A stretch of DNA of 64,000 nt from Cytophagaceae bacterium (GTDB lineage: Bacteria; Bacteroidota; Bacteroidia; Cytophagales; JAIYAX01): contig JAIYAX010000018.1 of assembly GCA_027488815.1 (NCBI GenBank), positions 53,878 through 117,877 on the forward strand, read 5' to 3'. Position numbers and translations under genes: made by a program. Position 1 is the first letter of the stretch. Each line of letters begins with the position of its first letter. The notes under the pieces are model-generated. The model made no database searches. It had not been told where the DNA came from and worked only from the letters and a program-made list of their open reading frames with translations. Of the stretch, positions 43,400-50,407 are shown piece after piece.

Positions 43400-46300
43400 T
43401 CAGTCACCGAGCATTACTTTGGCCCTCAATTGCCGGCCTCCTGTGTTCATTTCAATCAATCCTAAGCCGCTGATGGGTTTCTGGGTGCCAAGCTCATAGC
43501 TTCTGTTTCCAACCAGTAAAAAGATCTCCTTTGCCATGATCAGCCTTCCTGAGGCATCGTAAAGCCGAACCTCAGCAGCTGCACTTAGTGGTGAATGCAG
43601 GTCCAGTTCCATCAGTCCTGACCGGAACCTGACACCCAATATGGTCAAACGATCTGAACTTAGCAAACACTCGGTATTGCTCTGGTAAGGTGTATCGTTT
43701 AGCTCCACCACCTGTGCGCACCAACGCTGGTATCGATCAAAATCTGCCTGAAAGTCCGTGAGGCCTCCCAGATTTCCGATCAGCACATCAAAATCGATGC
43801 GTTGAAGCCTAGTCTTTTCATCTGTGTTGAACTGCAAGGTAAAATTGTTGATCACCACATTGCCAGTATTTCTGAAAAACACATTGGGATACCATTTGCC
43901 ATTGATAGTGCTTACATTAACTAACTCAATCACCGCCTCAGGCAGCTGGGCTATGGCGGTTACCGGCAAGCTGAAGGTGTCTTTGCAACCCTCCGCAGAC
44001 TGAAGGAATAAGCTAATGATTCGCTCCCCCGGCTGAGTTAGTAGAAATGCCGGAGCCGAGAGGCTATCCTGCCGGTTGAGGCCATCCAATTGCCAACGGT
44101 ACCTGTAGCCGGGAAGGGCAGGATTGATCACCTGAACAGTCAATGGCACCACACCCTGAGTTGCACTTGAGCTAAACTGAGCATTCGGTCGGGCCTTAAC
44201 ATCGACCTGTAGGCTAGTGGAGTCCAAACAGCCATCGATGCTGGAACCCATCAGGCGCAGAATTTGCGGGCCTGCCTGATCAAACACAAACTGTGGCAGT
44301 GTATCAGCCGACCGTTGTCCACTTCCTGCAACGACCCACTCCCAGTTAGACAAGGTATCCGAACCGAAAACACTTAAAGCCTGAAAACGCAATGCCTCAT
44401 CCTCGCAGGCAAAAGAAACAGTAAAACCGGTATTCGGCGATCGCAACACGTCTAAGGTGTCGCTGATGCTGCCCTCACAGCCCCGTGCGGTTATCCCGAC
44501 CAGGTTGACGATGTACTGCCCCAGTGCAGGATAGGTAAAGGAAGGATTGCTTAGGTTGCTGGTGTTACCCGGCAAGCCCGTTGCTCCAAAATTCCAGAAA
44601 AACTGACTCAGGCTGTCCTGGGCATGCAGCACCTGACTTTGGTTGATAAACTGAACCGGTAATCCCTGGCAGGCCTGAACAAAATCAAAGTCAAGTACCG
44701 GAGCTGAAAAACTAAAAACCGACCTGCTCAGGCTGTCACGGCACCCCACAGGCGTTTGTACCTGCAAAAACAAACGGTAAAGGCCCGTGTCTGCCAGGCT
44801 AAAAGTCGGGTTATTGACAAAAGCACTATCCACCACATTCTGTTGAGGATCGATGAGCCTCCAAACCCATTGATTGATCACATCATCTCCCAATAAGCTG
44901 TTATCGATCGCCTGACCCACCTGACCCTTGCAAAAAGACTGTACTTCAAAACCTGCCAGCGGCTTTTGGTAAACCCTGAAGGTGTCGAGCAGTTCATTCT
45001 CACAACCAATACTATTGGCCACCTGCAATCGTACCACTTGCTGCCCGGAGTCAGGGAAGACAATAGCGACATTCGTTTGAAAAAGGCTGTCCTGGCCATT
45101 GAGTATCCATAAGGTACTTAAAGGCCCTAATCCGGTACTTGTATTGCTCAAACGGGTGCTATCCCCTACACAGTTTTGCAACAACTGATAGCTTACCTGA
45201 GGTGCTTCAATGCCAAATATCACCTTGCTCGTATCCCCCTTGCATCCCAGGCTATCAAGAACTTCCAGAAGTATACTATTGGGCCCGGATTGTCGTACCT
45301 CAAGCGAGGGGGCAGCCGATGCCGAGCTGTCAGAGCCGGGAATTCTCCAAAAGTAAGAGGCAATGCCGTTGGCTGAATTGCTCAAATCCTGGGGCTGGAA
45401 GGTGTTGAACAAGCAAACACTGTCCGGTGCCTGAAAATTGGCCAATGGCGAAGGCCCAAATGCAATGTTCCTACTGATGGAGTCTTTGCCGCAGATGTTT
45501 CCTGAAACAAGAGAGAAAGAAAAGTTTCCGGTGGATGGGGCCTGGTAAACGGCAGATGGGGCCGTAGAAATCAAGTTTGCGCCCTGATACCATTGCCATT
45601 GATTGACCCCGTAGCCAATCGATCGGTCTAAAAGCCGGGTTTCTGACCCAAAACAGTTGCCCGTGCTGGCAAATTCGGCAGTAGGAGCCTTTCGAACAAA
45701 GACCGAATCAGTGTAAAGATACCTCCTCAAGCCATTTCTGACTTGAAACTCAAGCACCTGCCAGGCAGTATCCTGCAAAGAGGAGGCGGCTGAGGCGGTC
45801 GGCACAAGGGCTGCTGTCGCTGCGCATGGACTTTCCATCTTCAAAATACTCAGGCGGCTATTGCTCACATCTGCCTGCAAAACATAAAAGGCAGTATCAT
45901 CATAGAACACCTGAGAGGCGTTGCACTGTGTTGCAGGATAGTTTGGCCCGAAGCTGCTGTAGGCATTGAGTGGCTGAAAAATCATTTGCCCGAACTGATC
46001 CTCCAACTGAAAAGCCTTCATTCCCCGGTTAAGCTGGGCACCGATGGCCTGCACCTTACCGTTCACACTAAAAAAAGCCAGCTGGCTGAAGAGGTCAGGC
46101 GTTGGTGGTACTGTAACAACTGAAGGAAAAGAAGCCAGAGAACCTCTGAAGCGGTACATCAATGCATCCCCAAGTGTTCCGCTCACATACAACAGGTAAT
46201 CTCCTGGGCATTCCTCTGCGATGGTGATCCCAACAGTACCAGCCTTTGGCAGGGTCAAAAATGGCAATGTCGTATAAACCCCGCTACCTTTGATGGTATA

Positions 46301-46975
46301 AAAACGATTTAGTCTGCCGTTAATGGAACTTCCAACTGGATTAAAATTTCCGCTTAAGTAAAAAAGTGTGTCTCCACTTTCAAAAACAGCCAACCCGGAA
46401 GGTAAATTAATTTCGGATTTTAAAACAGGCAATGTCTGCGCAGTAGGTGTATTGAGAAAGCTTGTTCCAAAATCTAACCTGGCCAATGTGATGGTGTCAG
46501 GGTTTGTGGGATTGTAGGGTACAATACTTTGGACCACCATTGTTTTTAAGGTATCGTTTCGCTCTACTCTTAGGGCTTCAATGAATTCAAGAGCATTAGG
46601 AGGAAGAATTAGACTGTCAATCAATGGTGGCTGAGCAAATCCTCCGGGAAAGCGCAAACGATAAATGCGGGCATTCAAGCGACTCGTCACAAAAACCAGC
46701 TTCTGGCCTGCCTCTTCCACCACTTCGATGCCCCCGGCAATCTGCACCATCGGCAAGGGAATGGAATTCACCAGACTGACCTGACCCTGAACATCATCCC
46801 CGCAGAACGACCATTTAGGGCTGGTAAATGAGCCCAAAGCCGTTGCACTTACCGAAAAACCTGAGTTCAAGCAGACCGTGTCCGGTACCTGAAGTAAGGG
46901 GCTGGGGCAAAATTGACCCCTGGCTGCCAGCGCCATCAGGCAACAAAGAAAAAGACTACTGATTCTGCCTGCCAT
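43400..46975 (-). CDS. Large PKD-repeat surface protein with T9SS sorting domain
   Basis: With the ATG at 46975 (MAGRISSLFLCCLMALAARG) the protein has 1191 residues and a clean signal peptide; an upstream ATG at 47035 would hide it. Residues ~45-400 look like beta-propeller blades (LNARIYRLRFPGG, DTLFYLSGNFNP, DYLLYVSGTLGDALMYRF). About seven PKD-like beta-sandwich repeats follow, each with a C-G...-S pattern and phrases such as SQFFWNFGATG. The last ~75 residues end VRLYDASGRLIMAKEI and QLRAKVMLGD, a Por-type C-terminal sorting domain. It should be secreted by T9SS and held at the surface. Its start lies within the 3' end of the third asnB, a 20-base overlap. Confidence 0.8.
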   Translation of the reverse strand: MAGRISSLFLCCLMALAARGQFCPSPLLQVPDTVCLNSGFSVSATALGSFTSPKWSFCGDDVQGQVSLVNSIPLPMVQIAGGIEVVEEAGQKLVFVTSRLNARIYRLRFPGGFAQPPLIDSLILPPNALEFIEALRVERNDTLKTMVVQSIVPYNPTNPDTITLARLDFGTSFLNTPTAQTLPVLKSEINLPSGLAVFESGDTLFYLSGNFNPVGSSINGRLNRFYTIKGSGVYTTLPFLTLPKAGTVGITIAEECPGDYLLYVSGTLGDALMYRFRGSLASFPSVVTVPPTPDLFSQLAFFSVNGKVQAIGAQLNRGMKAFQLEDQFGQMIFQPLNAYSSFGPNYPATQCNASQVFYDDTAFYVLQADVSNSRLSILKMESPCAATAALVPTASAASSLQDTAWQVLEFQVRNGLRRYLYTDSVFVRKAPTAEFASTGNCFGSETRLLDRSIGYGVNQWQWYQGANLISTAPSAVYQAPSTGNFSFSLVSGNICGKDSISRNIAFGPSPLANFQAPDSVCLFNTFQPQDLSNSANGIASYFWRIPGSDSSASAAPSLEVRQSGPNSILLEVLDSLGCKGDTSKVIFGIEAPQVSYQLLQNCVGDSTRLSNTSTGLGPLSTLWILNGQDSLFQTNVAIVFPDSGQQVVRLQVANSIGCENELLDTFRVYQKPLAGFEVQSFCKGQVGQAIDNSLLGDDVINQWVWRLIDPQQNVVDSAFVNNPTFSLADTGLYRLFLQVQTPVGCRDSLSRSVFSFSAPVLDFDFVQACQGLPVQFINQSQVLHAQDSLSQFFWNFGATGLPGNTSNLSNPSFTYPALGQYIVNLVGITARGCEGSISDTLDVLRSPNTGFTVSFACEDEALRFQALSVFGSDTLSNWEWVVAGSGQRSADTLPQFVFDQAGPQILRLMGSSIDGCLDSTSLQVDVKARPNAQFSSSATQGVVPLTVQVINPALPGYRYRWQLDGLNRQDSLSAPAFLLTQPGERIISLFLQSAEGCKDTFSLPVTAIAQLPEAVIELVNVSTINGKWYPNVFFRNTGNVVINNFTLQFNTDEKTRLQRIDFDVLIGNLGGLTDFQADFDRYQRWCAQVVELNDTPYQSNTECLLSSDRLTILGVRFRSGLMELDLHSPLSAAAEVRLYDASGRLIMAKEIFLLVGNRSYELGTQKPISGLGLIEMNTGGRQLRAKVMLGD

Positions 46976-48860
46976 CCACCTGCTTTTTCCACCAATACTG
47001 AAACACGAGCAAAGCCCAGACCCTCGCCGGTGCATCTCCCGGGTTCCATCCGTAGAGCTTGCGCTTCAGTTGGGCCAGGCCTGAAGGGTCAAAAAGCCCT
47101 TGTCTTTGGATCAGGGAAGGCTCCGTAGCTGCCTCTACCATAGGCTTAAGCTCCTTTCGAAGCCAGCTTTGCAGCGGTATTTCAAATCCCTTCTTAGGTC
47201 GGTTGTACAAGGCTGCCGGCAAAAAATCCCGAAAAGCATCCTGCAATATCTTTTTGCGCATACGGCCATCCACCTTCCAGTGCTCGGGCAGGCTTTGGAC
47301 ATACTCCACCAGCTCATGGTCCAGAAAAGGAACCCTCAGCTCCAGCCCATGCGCCATGCTCATGCGGTCGGCTTTTACCAACATATCACCGGGCAACACA
47401 AAATTCATATCTGCCTGAAACACCTCATTCATCCCTTTTTCCTTGCCCAGGTCACCCAGCAAAGGCATTAATGAAGTGTTAAGCTCTCTGGAAGCAAGTT
47501 GCTCCCTGAGAGCCGGGGAGAGCAAGGCCATCACCTGCTCCGGCTTGCTGATGGATGCCCAAAAGAGGTAACGCTCCCTGTCTTCCATGCCCAGCCCCTC
47601 GCCGTAGCGGATCAAGCGTCTGAACAGGTTGCTCATGGGCAGGGCCCTGCCTTGGGGGAATAGCTTGAAAAGAGGCAACAAGGCGCTGATGCCTAGCTCC
47701 TTGAAGCCTATGTGCTGTGCGCCCCATTCGGCCAGGTGTTTTTGATAGCCCCCGAAGTATTCATCGGCTCCGTCACCGGAAAGGGCTACTGTCACCTCTT
47801 TGCGGGCCCGCTTGCTGAGCACGTACACCGCCAGGGCGGAGGAGTCGGCAAATGGTTCATCCAGTACCGACAGCATGCCTTCCACCTCATCGAGCAGGTC
47901 TTTGCGGCTGAGGCTGTAGACGGTATGTTGGGTTTGGAAATGCTTCGCCACCAGTTGGGCATAGCTGGTCTCGTCGTAGTAGGGGTCTTCTGAGAAGCCT
48001 ACCGAGAAGGAATGAATACCCGGCCTTGCCGCTGCTGCCAGACCGGTGATGATGGAGCTGTCGATGCCTCCACTCAAAAAGCTACCCAGGGGCACATCTG
48101 CCACCAGCCGTTTCTCCACGGCGGACTCGAGCAAATCCCGCAGGCGGGTGCAGGCAGCCTCGTAGGCTTCACCATGGAAATGAGGCCTGGAGGGATGATA
48201 CCAACGCTCTTCCTTTACCGACTGAGGGCTCACACGCAGGAGATGACCCGGAGGCAGCTTACGGATGCCCTCCATTATGGTGCCCGGCTCGGGCTGGTAG
48301 TTGAAGCGCAGGTACAAGGCCAGCCGCTCAGCGTCTACCTCTCGTGGGATGCCATAGGCAGCCACTGCTGTGACCTCCGAACCGAAGATGCACTTGTCCC
48401 CATCCAGAAAATAGGCCATAGGCTTGATGCCGAAGCGGTCACGGGCGATCAGCAGCGCAGCCTCGACCTGATCATAAAAGGCAAAAGCAAAAAAGCCCTG
48501 CATGCGGTTGAGGAAGGCCTCCCCTTCCCGAATCAGACCTTGCAGAAGTACTTCCGTATCGCTCTCCGTCTGAAACTGTACCCCTCTAGCCTCCATAGAA
48601 GCTCGCAGGGAGCGGAAGTTAAACAGCTCCCCGTTGAAGGCGATCACATAGCGACCATCGGTACTCTTCATCGGCTGCCGGGCAGCAGAGCTGGTATCGA
48701 TCACGCTCAGGCGGCGGTGGCCCAGGGTGAACATGCCCTCGCTGTAGTAGCCAAAGGAATCCGGCCCACGGTGCGCCAGGGTAGCCAAGGCTTTGTTGAC
48801 ATTGATGGAGTAAAGATACCCGACAGGGCTAAAGGCATACAGGCCCGTAAGTCCACACAT
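46956..48860 (-). CDS. asnB: Glutamine-hydrolysing amidotransferase, asparagine synthase family (copy 3)
   Basis: The true start must be the ATG at 48860, giving MCGLTG and the free catalytic Cys2; an ATG five codons upstream would bury the nucleophile. The 634-residue protein has LAHRGPDSFGYY, LGHRRLSVIDTSSA, the pyrophosphatase loop SFLSGGIDSSIITGL and VALSGDGADEYFGGYQKH. This copy is visibly richer in G and C than copies 1 and 2 and the rest of the locus, suggesting a separate origin. It heads the leftward transcript and overlaps the PKD protein gene by 20 bases. Confidence 0.9.
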   Translation of the reverse strand: MCGLTGLYAFSPVGYLYSINVNKALATLAHRGPDSFGYYSEGMFTLGHRRLSVIDTSSAARQPMKSTDGRYVIAFNGELFNFRSLRASMEARGVQFQTESDTEVLLQGLIREGEAFLNRMQGFFAFAFYDQVEAALLIARDRFGIKPMAYFLDGDKCIFGSEVTAVAAYGIPREVDAERLALYLRFNYQPEPGTIMEGIRKLPPGHLLRVSPQSVKEERWYHPSRPHFHGEAYEAACTRLRDLLESAVEKRLVADVPLGSFLSGGIDSSIITGLAAAARPGIHSFSVGFSEDPYYDETSYAQLVAKHFQTQHTVYSLSRKDLLDEVEGMLSVLDEPFADSSALAVYVLSKRARKEVTVALSGDGADEYFGGYQKHLAEWGAQHIGFKELGISALLPLFKLFPQGRALPMSNLFRRLIRYGEGLGMEDRERYLFWASISKPEQVMALLSPALREQLASRELNTSLMPLLGDLGKEKGMNEVFQADMNFVLPGDMLVKADRMSMAHGLELRVPFLDHELVEYVQSLPEHWKVDGRMRKKILQDAFRDFLPAALYNRPKKGFEIPLQSWLRKELKPMVEAATEPSLIQRQGLFDPSGLAQLKRKLYGWNPGDAPARVWALLVFQYWWKKQVDGRQNQ

Positions 48861-49315
48861 GACACGAAGGTACAAGGAATGGGTTGATTTGGGGTATGGG
48901 GACAGGGTAAGCCTGTTCGGCTGTGGAAAAATAGGTTTGGGGGGAGGGGGGGATATCGAAGATTAGCTTCTGGATGACTATACAACAAAACGTGTAATCT
49001 AAATGACTTATCTAGCAAGAAATGAGATGTTAGGTATATTTATTGCCTTTCTTTCAGTAAATATAGATAATTATATGATATTAAATTAGAAATTAATGTT
49101 TTAAATGCTTTATATATCTTTCGGCCAACATTTTGTCGTCATTAAACAGGAAAACAGAGTAGTGCGATCCGAAAATTAAGACAAACTCAAAAACCACTAT
49201 TAATTTTAAAGACAAATTCATGGAAAGAAAATATATTTGCTAAAAATTCCAGCAGGAATTGTCTGTAAAAGAATTAGTTGCTTGAAAAAATTTAATTGAA
49301 ATAGATTTGCATCAT
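48861..49315. other. Intergenic region between the glycan locus and the defence-like operon
   Basis: The 455 bases form a sharp composition step. The left part contains G-rich tracts on the plus strand (GGGGTATGGGGACAGGG near 48890-48908, and G6-A-G7 at 48939-48952) just upstream of asnB. From about 48960 the sequence becomes strongly AT-rich and leads to the divergent methyltransferase gene. I see no coding frame. The leftward promoter for asnB should be here but matches the consensus poorly (TACCTTCG on the minus strand near 48872-48879). Confidence 0.6.
49278..49309 (+). promoter_or_regulatory. Predicted promoter of the methyltransferase-kinase-receiver-nuclease operon
   Basis: TAGATTTG (49302-49309) is an exact TAnnTTTG -7 match, with TTG at 49278-49280 (21-base spacer) or 49282-49284 (17-base spacer) as the -33 element. 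It ends only 6 bases before the ATG at 49316, so the transcript would be leaderless or nearly so. Confidence 0.5.
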
Positions 49316-50407
49316 ATGCAAGAGAGGAAGTTAGCTTTACAAGCTGTAGATTTTTTTTGCGGAGCTGGCGGGGTTAGTTGTGGGTTTAGAAAAGTGGGGA
49401 TTAAGGTTCTAGCTGGGATTGATATTGATGCCAAATTCAAAGAGACATACGAAAAAAACAACGATGCAATATTTATAAATAAGGATGTATCCAATCTTAA
49501 ACCCCTAGAATTAAAAAAGTTACTTGGGATTGAGAAAAAAGATGATAGTTTAATCTTTGTAGGATGTAGTCCTTGTCAGTATTATTCCAACCTTAAGTCT
49601 GACAAAAAAAAATCTGAGCATGGAAGGCTACTTCTTGAGGACTTTAAAGAATTTGTCCTTTATTATGAACCTGGATTTGTGTTTATTGAAAATGTTCCTG
49701 GATTAAGGACTCATGCTGGAAGTCCTTTACATAGCTTTAAAGAATCTTTGATTGAAAAAGGTTATGTTATTGATCAAGGAATTATTAATGCAAAATATTT
49801 TGGAGTACCTCAAAATAGAAGGCGATTCATTTTAATCGCCAGTAGGGTGAATAAGCAAATTTCACTACCGAAAGAAACTCATAAAAAGCAGGAGCTAGTA
49901 ACTGTATTTAATGCTATCGGGGATTACAAACAGTTTCCTCAAATTCAAGCGGGTAATGAAGATAAAACACTTTTCCTTCATTCTGCTGCAAAGTTAGCAG
50001 AACAGAATCTTCAAAGGGTGAAAAATACACCTAAAAATGGAGGTTCAAGAATTGCCTGGGCAGATAATAATAAGCTACAATTAGACTGTTATAAGAAACA
50101 TGAAGGTCATGCAGATGTTTACGGGCGAATGAGTTGGGATAAACCATCGCCAGCAATTACTACAAGGTTCATTTATACGAGTACAGGGCGGTACTCTCAT
50201 CCAGAACAGGATCGAGGAATTTCGCTAAGAGAAGGAGCAACCTTACAATCATTTCCTTTAGATTATAATTTTTATTCCAAGAATATTGGAGTTATTGCAA
50301 CCATGATAGGTAATGCTGTGCCTCCTAAATTGGCAGAGGAAATTGGTAAGACGATTATAAATTATTGGGAGATATGCCAAAATTCAGAGCAAAAGCAAGA
50401 GCAGTAG
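49316..50407 (+). CDS. DNA (cytosine-5-) methyltransferase
   Basis: The ATG at 49316 is used (363 residues); an in-frame TTG lies 9 bases upstream. All core motifs of a Dcm-type enzyme are present: motif I AVDFFCGAGGVSCGFRKVG, motif IV GCSPCQYYS with the catalytic Cys, motif VI FIENVPGL, motif VIII VPQNRRRFILIAS and motif X MIGNAVPPKLAEEIGK. The target-recognition region is short, about residues 215-290. It methylates C5 of cytosine in an unknown site. No restriction enzyme gene of classical type follows. Instead it is translationally coupled (34-base overlap) to a dual ATPase kinase, so it probably marks self DNA for the system encoded downstream. Confidence 0.93.
   Translation: MQERKLALQAVDFFCGAGGVSCGFRKVGIKVLAGIDIDAKFKETYEKNNDAIFINKDVSNLKPLELKKLLGIEKKDDSLIFVGCSPCQYYSNLKSDKKKSEHGRLLLEDFKEFVLYYEPGFVFIENVPGLRTHAGSPLHSFKESLIEKGYVIDQGIINAKYFGVPQNRRRFILIASRVNKQISLPKETHKKQELVTVFNAIGDYKQFPQIQAGNEDKTLFLHSAAKLAEQNLQRVKNTPKNGGSRIAWADNNKLQLDCYKKHEGHADVYGRMSWDKPSPAITTRFIYTSTGRYSHPEQDRGISLREGATLQSFPLDYNFYSKNIGVIATMIGNAVPPKLAEEIGKTIINYWEICQNSEQKQEQ

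Noticed and set aside
47100..47471. Two overlapping rightward frames of ~120 codons near 47.1-47.5 kb
   Set aside because: Both are complementary to the 3' part of asnB copy 3, with no start signal or domain.
48012..48887. Long rightward open frame of 291 codons
   Set aside because: It lies wholly opposite asnB copy 3, which has every catalytic motif. The frame exists because of the high GC at that gene, and its product has no recognisable domain or signal.
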